From Gonatopus flavifemur (taxonomy: Eukaryota; Arthropoda; Insecta; Hymenoptera; Dryinidae), in contig JAFFJZ010000001.1 in NCBI GenBank assembly GCA_018340375.1, positions 30,992,001-31,056,000 of the forward strand: 64,000 bases of DNA, read 5' to 3'. Both the position numbers and the translations under genes were made by a program. Under the pieces are notes generated by a model that was not told where the DNA came from, searched no databases, and saw nothing but the letters and a program-made list of their open reading frames with translations. Position 1 is the stretch's first letter, and each line of letters opens with the position of its first letter. Of the stretch, positions 47,441 to 58,784 are shown one piece after another.

Positions 47441-48394
47441 AATTATAGATATATCGCGTTTGCTCGGAACTTTTGACGTTCCATTCTTGTTCTCAAAAGT
47501 TCCTCTCTTGTTCTTGCTTGACAACAATTTGAGTGTCACTTTTGCTCTTGGCGTATCACGTTAAACTCAATAAAAGAAACTCGGATAAAAAGATGCGCTT
47601 TTCTTCAAATTCAATTCATGACAAACATTCTAATCCCACGGTATTGTGAGAATTCATTACGATATTCTCTCTCAATGTTTAGGATTGAAATGTTACTTTG
47701 AATAGAGTGAAAATCCTGCAACTTCATAGGAGGATCGATGGATGTCACTTTTAATGAGTAATCTTGTACGCTCCAAGAGTTCATTCTTGGATCAAATCAC
47801 TTTTAATCTCGTTTTGGAAATGAAATACATGCTCTTAAAGATTGAAAAATTCACTCTTCTCAAAGTGGAAGTATTTGCACGCTTTGTATGATCCTATTTC
47901 TAAAAATTTTCTGCGCATTTCTCACTGTATATATAACAGATTCAATGAGTTGAGTCTACACTGTTCGAAATTTCTGATTGAATACAATGAAAGCAAAAGT
48001 TATTCACGTAACTGAAAGATTTAATGAAATTCCAGTTACGAAAATATATATTGATGTACGATATAATATAGTAGGAATTTAAATTTCCACATGGGTCAGT
48101 CTGAAAGTGTATACTTCTGGCCACACTTGACCCTATTTTTCACCAGACCATTCTTACGTATGGCCGAATTTTGGCCATACTTTTGGCCAGACTCTCCCCA
48201 TATGTTCACCAGACTATATTTTTCTATACGGGTTATTTCTTGCGAATACTTGTTTGAACCACACCGTACTAGATCGTACCACTAAACTTTCTTTCCAGTG
48301 TCTTCCGTATGAACCGCTTGGAAAGATTATTTTATGCGAATGTAAGATAATGCTCAGGTGGTTCCATCGTGGTTCCGTTCATTGTATGCACTGC

Positions 48395-48715
48395 AACACC
48401 CAATCAGAAAAATCCGTAATATGCCAATGTTGACAACAGGTGCAGTATTGGGTCTCCAACACTTGGTCAACACGTACGGGATCAGTACTGGATACATAAA
48501 AATACAGTAATATGCCTGTACTGATAAACCAGTACTGAGAACTTAATACCGGCCAGGTACTAAACCAGTACTGGCTCTGCACTGATTGCGAATAATGGCA
48601 TCAGTACTCAATCCCCAGTACTGAAAAGCGTTATCATTTCAGACAAATGCCAGTACCCTGCCAGTCTTGGCTAGTACTGGTGCAGTACTGCGCCTGTTGT
48701 GAATTCCTGGTTGGG
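48395..48715. mobile_element. MITE rich in CCAGTACTGG motifs
   Basis: The ends around CAACACCCAATC and TTGTGAATTCC enclose several CAGTACTGG palindromes. Related fragments occur at 34300-34640 and 38220-39170. Confidence 0.5.
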
Positions 48716-48819
48716 CAAATATCTACCACCTACCCTACAATTCACGTTGAATTTACAAAAAACCTGATGAATCCCACTAGAATTTTCGTATAGGTGACAG
48801 ACATTTGGCGTTGTCTATA

Positions 48820-49392
48820 CCGGGTGTTTCAGAATTCATCATTCGCATTTCTGTGGCATATTCTGCAGTCAAAATGTCATAATTTCCCGTATGAAAAACA
48901 TTTTTTCGAGGCGTAGTTTTTGAAATATCAGCCTTTTTCAATTTTTCTCAAATCCGGATCACTCAAAAGCACTGTGTGCTACAAACTTGAACTCCACGCC
49001 ATTCGCTACGTTGGAAAACAACAGATTTCTGTAAAAAAATGGAACTATCCTAGTATTGTTTGTTTTGGAGCTATGATAATTTGAAGTTGTTGAACGCTGA
49101 TTGGGTAGAAGCTGAAAAACTTCAAATCGCTATAATTTGGAATTGAAAAATGATGGGATATTTCAATTTTCTTCCCAGAAATCCGCCGTTTTCCAACTTA
49201 GCGAATGGCGTCGAGCTCGAGTCTGTAGCACACAATGCTTTCGAGTGATTTGGATTTGGAAAAAAATTAAGAAATGCTCACATCTCAAAAACTACGCGTC
49301 GAAACAATTTTTTTCATACGGGAAATTATTGCATTTTGACTACAGAATAATATACCACAGAAATTCGAATGATGAATTCTGAAACATCCTGT
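48820..49392. mobile_element. Fold-back element, diverged relative of 46530-47107
   Basis: CCGGGTGTTTCAGAATTCATC and GATGAATTCTGAAACATCCTG are the inverted ends. Arms still share the TATTCTGCAGTCAAAATG and CTCAAAAACTA tracts with the younger copies. Non-coding. Confidence 0.7.
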
Positions 49393-49560
49393 ATAATCAC
49401 GGGAGTTCCGGTGAGTTTCACGAATTTTTTCTGTGCACGTTGGAGAGTATGAAAATCAGTGCGTAATACGAAGTGCAACAAATTCTTTAATAGCTCGACG
49501 AGGGAATCAATTATATCTATTAATTATATTCTTGAAAATGGTTTCTGTTGAAATACGAAC

Positions 49561-49731
49561 CTCAAAAATTTCTTTAATCGAACGAAACGCATGGAAAATG
49601 TTTGAATATTCACCAAAACAGCGTTCAAGGACATCATAATACTGCTTAGGAACCATCACTACGTCCTGATGTATTTCTTGCTCGCATACCATTATATTCC
49701 CGAATTCTGCCATAGCACGTTGTAACGTACG
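49561..49731 (-). CDS. Gene B 57-codon, two-cysteine exon
   Basis: A phase-0 exon of 171 bp between acceptor TTTCCATGAGTAG and donor GAG|GTTCGT, opening Arg-Thr-Leu-Gln. It has the same length as gene A exon 3 and aligns gap-free with it. Cys16 and Cys38 sit at the same positions, with Cys-Glu, Ile20, Gln22, Tyr31, Ala48 and SIK at 51-53. The frame is open with no stop and hydrophobic residues have helical spacing. The two cysteines are 22 residues apart. Confidence 0.85.
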
Positions 49732-49892
49732 CTACTCATGGAAAAAAAATCAATTATTCATTATCCTGACTCATGATTAAATCTATAGTTACAGGTACGG
49801 GTTCACGTGTCCATAAATGGCAATGAAAACTTTTCACGATTGTTAATTATTGGCCAATTTTAGAGTTCGAATATTTTGTTGGGTATATTATA

Positions 49893-50042
49893 TCCCGTAC
49901 AGCACAACCATCGATCCCCGGACATTTCTCCGTCGCCCTTACGTTTCTCCTCCGTTCATCCATACCTTGCATCCACGTCTCCCTTGCATCCACCCCGCTT
50001 TCACGGAGATGCAACGTGGACATCGGTGGATGTGCTGTTGGG
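49893..50042. mobile_element. MITE family 3, copy 3
   Basis: From CCCGTACAGCACAACC to GTGCTGTTGGG, GC-rich, lying in the intron between two gene B exons. Confidence 0.7.
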
Positions 50043-50323
50043 GATATTATTTTACAAATTGCCAATTCACCCACAAGTATAGAAACTGTGATAAAGAATT
50101 TTTGTCACGATGTTACGAATGAAAAAACCAAAGGATTGAAAATTTCTCCTTCTTTAAATCTAAAACAGTAAGAATTCCATTCACACGGGGAAATAGGATC
50201 CTTTTTGGCTGTCTAAAGAACTAAGTTTCACTCAAACAGAGTATAATTCCGTTCAAATGAAATTTTCAGTTTTCCATATTCAGATAGGTGACAAGAGAAG
50301 GTTTGGATTCAACAATAACTCAC

Positions 50324-50500
50324 AGCAACGTTCTGCTTTATACCGCCCAAGGCATTTTTCACGGTGAAATACTGTTGATTAATCCAGACATTAATCTTGG
50401 CTTCTAATGTTTTGACACCCCTTGGTATGATATTTACAAGAAAATTATCGAGATCTCGTTCGGCCTCAGATACTTCTGTCCACACTATTTGTGATTGGTT
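50324..50500 (-). CDS. Gene B 59-codon helical exon
   Basis: A phase-0 exon of 177 bp between acceptor TTTTTTTCATAG and donor GCT|GTGAGT. It starts Asn-Gln-Ser-Gln and is lysine, asparagine and aliphatic rich, with no cysteine. The last 35 codons align with gene A exon 2 (I-P-x-x-V-x-T, then N-x-W-I). The first part contains acidic EVSEAERDL. It precedes the two-cysteine exon, as in gene A. Confidence 0.82.
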
Positions 50501-51069
50501 CTATGAAAAAAATAAGAGGTATTGAATATTCATGGTATTCTGAATTCGATCAAATGTTTATGAAGTGTAACCGTTGACCACTTTTGACGAATCCATAAGT
50601 ACGCACAGGGGTGTTTGAACCACTCAAGTATTAGCTTTATTTTCAGGTAGGAGCATTAAATTTCTTTGTTTTTTTCCGATTCGTAAATATATTCAATTTT
50701 CCCAGACGTAATAAATGAATTCCAATGAAATTGAATTGCAGCATCGCTCAGAATTTTCTAATACGCAAAACTATTATTAATTCAACTCTTCCCGGCTAAT
50801 TATGAGTTATGGTGCCTAAACAACCCGCGCGCGTACACTGTAAAAAGTCCGGCTCAATTTGGCTGCATCTTAATTGGGAAATTTACTGAAATTCAGTATT
50901 TTCTATTGTGCACAGTAAAAAATTTTGTGTTAAAAACGGTTCACTCGAAACTCGTGTTGAGAATCAACACGGATGATTGTCAAATTGACAGATTTTCAAT
51001 GTAAATTTAACACTTTCGTATTAATTTATCACACCCTTTATGTCAATCATCATCATGAAATAATCAGTC

Positions 51070-52933
51070 TTATGACTGGTTTGATGAAATCCTCCAACCC
51101 TGTCTATTATCCGCTAACCGCTTAATTTTTGCATATCTACGGCAACCCTTATCTTGTATAATTTGCTTCATATAACTCAATCTAGGTCTACCTCTTCGTG
51201 TTTTACCATTCATTTTTCCTTCCAATATTGTTTTCAATAAGCTATCATGCCTCAATGTGTGTCCTATCAGATTACTTCTTCTTTTCACGACCTGTCTCAA
51301 GAGACTTCTTTTTTCATTTACCTTCTCAAGTACTTCTTCATTTCCTACTTTCTCTATCCACTTTATTCTAAGCATCTTTCTATAACACCACATTTCAAAA
51401 GCTTCAAGTCTTCGTTGGTTCGTTTTTCCAATTGTCCAAGTTTCGCAACCATATAATGCTGTGCTCCAAACGTAACTCTTCAAGAAGTTCTTCCTTACTG
51501 CTAAGCTAATATTCTTCGAACATAGTAACTGTTTCTTTTGGTGGAAAGCCTGTTTCCCTTGTGCTATTCTTGCTCTTATATCTCTTTCGCTTGTACCGTT
51601 TTCTGTAATTATGCTCCCTAGATATTTAAATTCTTTGACTTGCTGAATTGTCTCTGCATCTATTTTGATTTTCGTTCTTCTTGATGTGTTCGCTGTTGTA
51701 CAAATCATGAATTTTGTTTTGTCCTTATTTATATTCATACAATATTCGTCTAGCAATATTTTTTTCATAGTGTTGAGAGTATTTTCTAACTCAGCACCAC
51801 TCGTAGCTAATATAGCTATGTCATCCGCAAATCTCAACATGCTTACATTTTCACCTTGAATCTGTAATTTCAATTGCGCTTGTTCCTTCACTTCGTTCAT
51901 CGCTTCTTCTATATACAAATTGAAAATCAATGGCGATAATGAGCATCCTTGTCTCACCCCTCTTCTAATTTGTGCTTATCCTTTTTGACCCTCTATTTCT
52001 ATTATTGCGGTTTGATTCTTATATAATTCATATATTATTCTCCTATCCCTGAGATTAAATCCTACCTTTTTCAAAATCGTAAACATCTTCTCCCAATCAA
52101 CATTATCGAATGCTTTTTGTATATCTACAAAACCTATATACACAGACTTTTTTAACTCTAGACTTTTCTCTACTACTGTTCTCAGTGCTAATATTGCTTC
52201 TCGCGTTCCCCTATTTTTCCTAAAACCGAACTGATCTTCCGCTGATCTACTCTCTATTTTATTCTCTATTCTCTTGTATATGATTTTTGTCAGTATTTTC
52301 GAGGCATGTGAAGTTAAACTAATCGTTCTGTAGTTCTCGCATTTGTCTGCTCCTTGTTTTTTTTGGAATGGCGACAATTTTATTCTTCTGGAAATCTTTC
52401 GGTACTTCGCCTATTTCGTACATATCTCTGACCAATTCGAACAGTGCGTCACGAGTTCCCTGACTGGAGGCTTTGATGAGGTCCGCACTTATGCCATCTG
52501 TTCCTGGCGCTTTATTATTTTTCAATTCTTTCAAAGCCCTGTCGAATTCTGATCTCAAAATTGAATCTCCCAATTCTTCTTCATCGACATCTTCCTCCCT
52601 CTCTAAGAATCCCATATTATCGCCTCCTTTATACAGATCTTCTAAATGAGTAATCCATTGTTCTATTTTTTCCTCCGTTCTTATCAATTGTCTTCCTAGA
52701 GAATTTTTAATCTCACTGCTTTTAGATTTCATTTGTCCAAAAAAGCTCTCAACAATCCTACGTGCCTCATCAATTTTTCCTAAATGTAATCTCACTTCAA
52801 TATCTTGACATTTCCCCTCGAACCATTGTTCTTTTGCTTCCCTTGATTCTCTGATTATTTTATTCCTCAGTGCCTTGTATGTCTGCTGATCTTGTTCACT
52901 ATTCTTATTCTTGTAATCCCTCCTTTCATTAAA
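51070..52933 (-). pseudogene. RTE-like LINE reverse transcriptase, broken
   Basis: It continues the endonuclease frame. Thumb-to-palm motifs are readable: NNKAPGTDG, RTISLTSHASK, GFRKNRGTREA, DIQKAFDNVDW, RQGCSLSPLIFNLY, the catalytic FADDIAILA, then a C-terminal region with SYVWSTALYGCETWTIGK. Breaks are the TGA at the start, an eight-A run near 52361-52368 that shifts the frame after AIPKK, and a TAA before RRGVRQG near 51974. The eight-A shift is also present in the copy at 5.6 kb. The enzyme family is certain; function of this copy is unlikely. Confidence 0.88.
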
Positions 52934-54043
52934 TCAATTGAGAATTTCTTCTGTTATCCATGGTTTCTTAGGCTCTATCCCATCGTTCTTCGAAATTCCA
53001 TCTGCACATTGCTCTATGTTCCTCTCCATATTTGTCCATCTACTCTGTATTTCCAAGTCTTTCTCTTGTCGATCCTCCAATTTTTCGTCCAACATCGCTT
53101 TGAATGCGTCCTGTGTTTTTCCTTGTTTGAGATTCTTCAAATTCCATCTTTTTTGCATTTTCCTTTTCTCCTTCAGAGCTTTGAATTTCAGAGAACATTT
53201 CATCAGCAACATATTGTGATCACTATCTATATCCGCGCCTGGATAAGTTTTACAGCTTTTCACTTGGTTTCTAAATCTTTGTTTTACTAATATGTAATCA
53301 ATTTGATATCTTGCTGTATCTCCTGGCATTTTCCAAGTATAGATTCTTCTTGGATGATTTTTGAATAATGTGTTGTTAATAACCATTTTATGACTCTCAC
53401 AGAATTCGATTAAACGTTGTCCTCTTTCATTTATTTTTCCTAACGCAAAATCTCCTATTATGTTGGCCTCTTCTCCTTGCCCTACTACCGCATTCCAGTC
53501 GCCTATGATCATTAAATTTTCTTCTCCCTTCATATATTCTATCACTTCTTCTATTTCATCGTACATTTTTTCGATATCCCCCTCTGAGTATGCAGATGTG
53601 GGCATGTATACTTGGACTATAACAGTGTCTACCGGTTTTGTTCTAACTCTGACCATCATTACGCGTTCGCTATGTTGCAAATAATTTTCTATCCTATTCC
53701 CTACCCTCTTATGCATTATAATTCCCACACCTGCTTGACCATTCTTTGATCCTGTGTGAATGATTCTATAATCCCCACTCCAGAAATCCCCTTCTTGCGG
53801 CCATCTCATTTCACTAATTCCCATTACATCGATACCCAACCTCTTCATTTCCAGTTTCAAATTTTCTAATTTTCCTGTTTGTCTCAGTGATCTAACATTC
53901 CACGCTCCGACTCGAAGAATGTTCCCTATCTTCTTTGGGTTTCTATCTTGTTTGATGAGGTTCTCTCGAGCAGCCTCCACCCGGAGATCCGAACGGGAGG
54001 CTATTTTACCTCCGGAATATTTTACCCGAGAGGACGCCATCAT
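52934..54043 (-). CDS. RTE-like LINE apurinic-type endonuclease domain
   Basis: A 369-residue open frame that nicks target DNA for target-primed reverse transcription. Motifs are in the usual order: WNVRSLRQTGK, the metal-binding glutamate in ISEMRW, VYMPTS, GDWNAVVG with Asp and Asn, QIDYILV and SDHNML with the catalytic Asp-His. All key residues are present. The frame ends at a TGA after EEILN. The following codons continue in the same frame into the reverse transcriptase region, so that stop is a lesion in an originally continuous protein. Confidence 0.88.
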   Translation of the reverse strand: MMASSRVKYSGGKIASRSDLRVEAARENLIKQDRNPKKIGNILRVGAWNVRSLRQTGKLENLKLEMKRLGIDVMGISEMRWPQEGDFWSGDYRIIHTGSKNGQAGVGIIMHKRVGNRIENYLQHSERVMMVRVRTKPVDTVIVQVYMPTSAYSEGDIEKMYDEIEEVIEYMKGEENLMIIGDWNAVVGQGEEANIIGDFALGKINERGQRLIEFCESHKMVINNTLFKNHPRRIYTWKMPGDTARYQIDYILVKQRFRNQVKSCKTYPGADIDSDHNMLLMKCSLKFKALKEKRKMQKRWNLKNLKQGKTQDAFKAMLDEKLEDRQEKDLEIQSRWTNMERNIEQCADGISKNDGIEPKKPWITEEILN

Positions 54044-54455
54044 GTTGTTGTTGTTGCTTTTTTTTTCAATAAATCAAAATTCAAAATTCCAGGTTTGGAG
54101 AAAAGATTTCATTTCCTCGGGAATATTGAAAGATGTCAAGGAAGGTAGTTTCCCCTTGCTTTCCCTCCGTTTCTGCCGATGTTCCTGGCGTTGGGATGAT
54201 TTAGTTTCTCTCAGTTTGTATTCTCCCTCTCGAGTAGTTTATTCCACCCGAAAAAGAGACCCAAATCTGAGATACTTATCCTCCCCACCACGTAAAGGAA
54301 GCAGATACTACCAAGGATGGATAAAAAGGATATCAAGGACAGGTATCGAGAATATCCCCCTGGAAGACCCGCAATAATTCCACGGGGAGGCTTTATGTCA
54401 ATATTTAACACAAATTTTGAGTGGACCGTTTTGGATATGCACGTGTGTTAAAAAT

Positions 54456-54700
54456 AAGGTAAATGGCTATATCTTCGTCACTGGATATTATTTCGTCAGG
54501 TCATTGATAAAATTGATTATTAAGCAATTGTAAACAAATTGAGTATATTTGGTGTAATCATGAGATGCATTTGTGACGTTTTGTACCGAAAAATATTCAT
54601 AATTTCCTCACAAGAGCTTGTTTTATCAATTTTATGATACCCTGACGAAATAATATCCATCTCACTGACGTGACGGCATTATAGCCATTTACACCTTACA
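54456..54700. mobile_element. Palindromic MITE
   Basis: AAGGTAAATGGCTATATC and the complement near 54700 bound arms containing GATATTATTTCGTCAGG. It lies within the same host MITE that received the RTE. Confidence 0.65.
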
Positions 54701-54719
54701 CAAAATTTTCTACTGTGTG

Positions 54720-55278
54720 TCGCCATTTGTTTTTGGTGCTGACTTTTAGTTGAAATAAGACTAATTTTGGTGGCGTCATAAAATGAGCTGATATTTAGGA
54801 TGCATGTAAGTTTTACATTTCATTACTACATACTTACGGTTTAAAATGACAGAATTATTGGAACCAGATATTATGAATGACAGACGAATCTCAGTGAAAT
54901 TCTCTTGCGAGGAGTGCGCCAAAACATCTCACGTGGAAAAAGTGTCCAAAATTATGTCCAAGTTGTTTATAATTGTATACAACCCATACATAAATTGATT
55001 TCAATAATATAAAAATTGTATATAATTTTGGACATTTTCTCATATGAGATTCGAAAAATGAATATTGAGTTTTCTTTTTTTGAAGGAAAGAATGGTGGTA
55101 TAATTATTGAATCTAGAAAGGTTATCATGAGATGAAATCTGCAATTAATTAATCACAACGGATGATAAATTTGAATTGATTCGATCATTCGGATGGAATC
55201 AAATCAGGTCTCATTTTCTAGTTTCAATAAAGGTGATTCACATGTAATACTAGTATCGAGCATATAAAAAGTTCTTAC
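54720..55278. other. Non-coding intron sequence of gene B
   Basis: AT-rich with no recognised repeat border, RNA gene or exon. Confidence 0.4.
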
Positions 55279-55383
55279 AGAAACCGCAGATGCAACGTGG
55301 AAGAGACTTTTGCGGCTGTAGTTGAATAATTGTTCACCATCCTTGATGAACACTTTCGCACCGTATTCAATGTTTTTCCGATT
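55279..55383 (-). CDS. Gene B 35-codon exon
   Basis: A phase-0 exon of 105 bp. The acceptor is TTTTCTTCCACAG and the preferred donor TCT|GTAAGA, with an alternative GCG|GTTTCT six bases earlier, also in frame. It opens Asn-Arg-Lys-Asn and includes YGAKVFIKDGEQLF. No cysteine. The start N-R-x-x-x-x-G-x-K resembles the start of the 22-codon repeats (N-R-I-S-E-G-V-K), so it may be an extended relative. No counterpart was found in gene A. Confidence 0.7.
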
Positions 55384-56177
55384 CTGTGGAAGAAAATTCA
55401 GTGAACGACCTAAGATTTTCATTTTGAACTTGCATATTTTGATCTAAAGAATGTCAGAATGATTTCTATTGCATTGATTTCTGCCATCTTTTTGATCTCT
55501 CCTCAAGAGTTCTAAATGCTATGTAAAAGATATCACGGATACTTTTCGTTTTTAACGAATGTGTAATAAATGTTAATCGAAAAATCATTCACTCAGATGT
55601 CGTTGAATGTAAGTTGTCTTTTTTCTCTACCGGCACCGAAGCTAATGCTTGTCGACATTTATGTCACACTTTACACATTTAGAAATTTTATCTTCTGTAA
55701 CAACTTCTTGGCATGTATATGCGTTCATTAAATCCATGTTAAAATTTTATTCCTGACTTGTGTTAACTTTGCTCAGATTTATGTTGTACTTTGGAAATCA
55801 ATACCGATTTGAGTATGATCTCTACTTTACAGAATGTCGCTGTGTTCATAAATTCATCAATAATCTGGTGTTAATGTTTTTTTAAACAGTGTATACACTG
55901 CGGAGAAATTCTACATCAAACAGCATAAATACGCATACTCTTGGAGTGAGGGATTATCAGGTGTTGTATTGGTACCATAAACTTGAATCACATACATGAA
56001 TCCACGCTTTTGAAGTATGAATTTGTGAATCTAAGGTATGCGAACTTCACGTGGTCGAAAAGGAAGAGCAACAGGAATGAGAGCCTCATGCCATTTTGGT
56101 TCGAATTTTTTATTTCCTCGTCATAAGGTAATGGGAAGGGTTTTTCTCGCATTATTGATTATTAGGTACGGCTGAAT

Positions 56178-56453
56178 TTCTTGGAGTGGAAATTTTGAAG
56201 AGTGGAAATACTTCAACTGCGAAGAGAGTTAGAAGTTCACTCCTTAAGAGTTAATTTTGGGATTGCAATGTGCTCGAAGGACAGAACTTCTCACTCTTTC
56301 ATGAGGGTGAATTGTTCACTTCAATAGAAAGAAATTCCACGTTTGTGGAGGGAATATTCACTCTTCTAGAGTGGAATTCTCACTCTTATGGGAGGTGCAG
56401 CATTTTCACTCTTTGAAAGTAAATTTTCACTCCAGGAAATTTTGAGGAGAGGG
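56178..56453. mobile_element. MITE with CACTCTT/AAGAGTG motifs
   Basis: Repeated TTCACTCTT and AAGAGTGAA phrases in inverted order, related to 38290-38580, 47700-47890 and 60640-60800. Non-coding. Confidence 0.55.
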
Positions 56454-56638
56454 TTAATAGCTGGAAACACAAAAGTTTGGAGTTACTTCCAAGATTCCAT
56501 AAGTATTGAAGTTTTCTCTTCATCTTTCAATATCCAAATTTCTATTATTTTTTTGCATATTTTCATGCTTTGGAGTTATTTATCGAATTTCTTCAAATCT
56601 CATTAATGTATGTCTCGTTATCAAAATTGAATACATAC

Positions 56639-56704
56639 CATTACAAATCCTCCGACATAGCTAACTGCTTGTTTTGTACGATTAATGCCTGCTCCAACTT
56701 TTTC
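56639..56704 (-). CDS. Gene B repeat exon 8, diverged, acceptor shifted
   Basis: It aligns base for base with the 66-bp repeat exons and keeps the donor ATG|GTATGT and the flanking intron motif CATGCTTTGGAGTTATT. Encoded residues read EKVGAGINRTKQAVSYVGG. The conserved acceptor TTACAG is TTACAA here. The nearest AG is one base into the exon, giving 65 bp and breaking phase 0. It may be skipped, be a decaying exon or contain a sequencing error. Skipping it keeps the gene in frame. Confidence 0.55.
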
Positions 56705-56734
56705 TTGTAATTGAAGGTTCCTAATTCAGTGTAC

Positions 56735-57004
56735 GCCCTGTGCGAAAAAACCAATAGAAACCGAGAGGCGAAATCCTAATGGAATCAATGATATCCTATC
56801 GGTTTCTATGCGGTTATTGTCACAGGACTCAAGGGTTTCTATGAGATTCTAAGTGGAATCTGATGTTCCATGGGTTTCTATCAGCATGATCGGCAAAACC
56901 TAATTAATTCTGATAGGAATAAAATAGCATACCGGTTTCTATGCGGTTATTGTCACAGTACCTATGGAAATCCATGGGAATCTATGGGACTTTTCGGACA
57001 GGGC
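56735..57004. mobile_element. MITE family 2, copy 2
   Basis: Nearly identical to 28602-28870, from GCCCTGTGCGAAAAAACC to TTTTCGGACAGGGC. Confidence 0.8.
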
Positions 57005-57254
57005 GTATTCAGTAGAAAGGATCAATACGTTCGCTATTCAATGCGTCCTCCTTTGTTAGACCTCACTGACTTCACGTTGATGTGACAAAGATATGAACAA
57101 CGAAAAGCGAACTTATTTTATAGATGATCCCGAATATAAACTGCTCGAATTAACATATTTGGAAAAAAATTGATAACGTGTACAGAAAATCCGAATGTTA
57201 CAACATTCCCAGCCAACAAACCAGGGTGGGGAACCCGGCAGCGATGCTACACTG

Positions 57255-58255
57255 TACACGGAGAAAAATTTGATTGTGAAAATTACTATTTTTTGTTGTA
57301 AACTAGTATTATTGGAAAATATTGACAGTAATTTGTAACCTAAGTGTATTGTTTTATACGCACGTAGTAAATAATCGTCAGCTACGATGGTAAAATTGAA
57401 GATTCAGCGTGAGAAAATATATTTCAGTAATAACAACTTTGAACAAACGGAATCAATACCTTTTTTAATGAAAATTATCACCACTTGACAATAATAGATT
57501 TTGTTTGAACAACTATTCTGAATTTTGAATCACATTTACTACCAATGACGGGTCGGTATAATACAAGCGCTAATGGTAATATTTTCCAACAGCGCTCGAG
57601 ATTTTCTCACAATTATCGCATACACAAGTTGTCCAGTTTAGGTTCCCTCATTTAGTCTTTCAATGAAACTTCAAAACAGCGAATTCATGAGTGCGAGCGT
57701 AGCAAAGCGGCTTTAATTGTAAGGTTTATAGGTAGGGATAAGTACATTATTCTTAAGCTCAAATCCCCTCCGCGTAATTAGGATTTTTCATTATCAACTG
57801 TACTCAAGAATGTATTGAAGATGACATGATTGCAATCAACAAATATGGTGGTGATAACTCGAAGGCTGGACAACATGAACTAACAAATGTGCCTGAACTT
57901 ATGTTTTTGTAAGTAAATGTTTTTTTCATTTTAGTGAATGATATTGCCATCATTGATGGTAAAAATTATTGCCTTTGCTCCGATTTTGAGAGCTCTTGCT
58001 TGCGAGAATCTTGAAATAAAGTGTAAAGAAACATTACGATCGCTGATGGTAAAAAGTATTAGCACTGCCTGGAATCATCAATATTACCTTTGTTAGTTTT
58101 CCTGAAGAAATTTCGAAATTTTTGACAAAGTGAAGTTTACCATCGTGATAATTTTATTTCCAAACTATTCCCAATAGTTTCAGTTTACCAATTTTTATGA
58201 TGATATTACCCACGTATTTTACCACTTTCAACCATCAAATTCCTCTCCGTGTAAA
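57255..58255. mobile_element. ~1-kb element with CACGGAGAAAAATTTGAT ends
   Basis: Begins CACGGAGAAAAATTTGATTG and ends ATCAAATTCCTCTCCGTG. Interior blocks with GGTAATATTTTCCA and GGTAAAAA repeat in both orientations. No gene. It is long for the family, so it may be compound. Confidence 0.5.
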
Positions 58256-58528
58256 AAGAAGTCTTGAATCCAGCTTCTATCATGACTGAATTTGAGACGC
58301 AGCCAAAAGAAGCCTACTCTGAGAGTGAAGTAAGCATGCAAAACAATCACCGACACAATGGAGAAACCTGAATGTCAGTTAGTTTTTAAGTTGACCGCAG
58401 CCACTTTGAGCCACACTTTTTAGAGTGATACCACTCATTCCACTTACACATTTTGAAGTTTCTTTTATGAATAGTGCTCAATTTAAGTAGGAAGATGGGA
58501 ACGACTTGATAGCACATTCCGAATAATA

Positions 58529-58782
58529 CACTGTAAAAAGTGAGAGGAGTTTTCCCTCAAATTTAGTGGCAGCATAAATCCCCCATGTGGGAGAAATTCA
58601 TCTCCCCTATATTTTGGAGGGGTTCTTCTTCATTGTGAGAGAAAATTTCTCCTTTTTGAAGGGAACTTTTCTCTAAATGAAGGAAAATTGCCTCAGAACA
58701 AGGGGGAATGAATTTACCCCACATGGAGGATTTTTGCTGCCTCCAAATTTGGGGGAAAGCTCCACATTTACTTTTTACAGTG
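58529..58782. mobile_element. Palindromic MITE with CACTGTAAAAAGT ends
   Basis: CACTGTAAAAAGTGA and TACTTTTTACAGTG bound arms with GGGAGAAATTCATCTCCCC and CCCCACATGG motifs. The neighbouring TA (58783-58784) serves as insertion site of the next element. Confidence 0.75.
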
Positions 58783-58784
58783 TA

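Larger units (their letters stand above)
45316..48232. mobile_element. ~2.9-kb interrupted inverted-repeat element
   Basis: The ends 45316-45450 and 48095-48232 are inverted copies, sharing GTCTGGCCAAAAGTATG and TACGTAAGAATGGTCTGGTG. Further in, 45655-45900 pairs with 47830-47940 (AAATGCGCAGAAAATTTTT, GATCATACAAAG). The arms are broken by a small palindrome at 45703-45820 (CAGTAAACCCTCTC ends), a palindromic MITE at 45909-46208, a fold-back at 46530-47107 and a family 3 MITE at 47291-47440. It is best read as one large fold-back with later insertions. No transposase was found. Confidence 0.65.
51048..54390 (-). mobile_element. Full-length RTE-like LINE with target duplication
   Basis: A 3,343-bp retrotransposon inserted in the gene B intron between the 59- and 35-codon exons. 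It is flanked by CTTTATGTCAAT at 51036-51047 and 54391-54402. Its 3' end (left) finishes in an ATGATGATGATT-type tail, typical of RTE elements. It has a short 5' leader and a single long reading frame with an endonuclease followed by a reverse transcriptase. Three breaks interrupt the frame, so this copy looks inactive. The host sequence on both sides belongs to an older MITE with CACAGTAAAAAATTTT ends. Confidence 0.92.
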
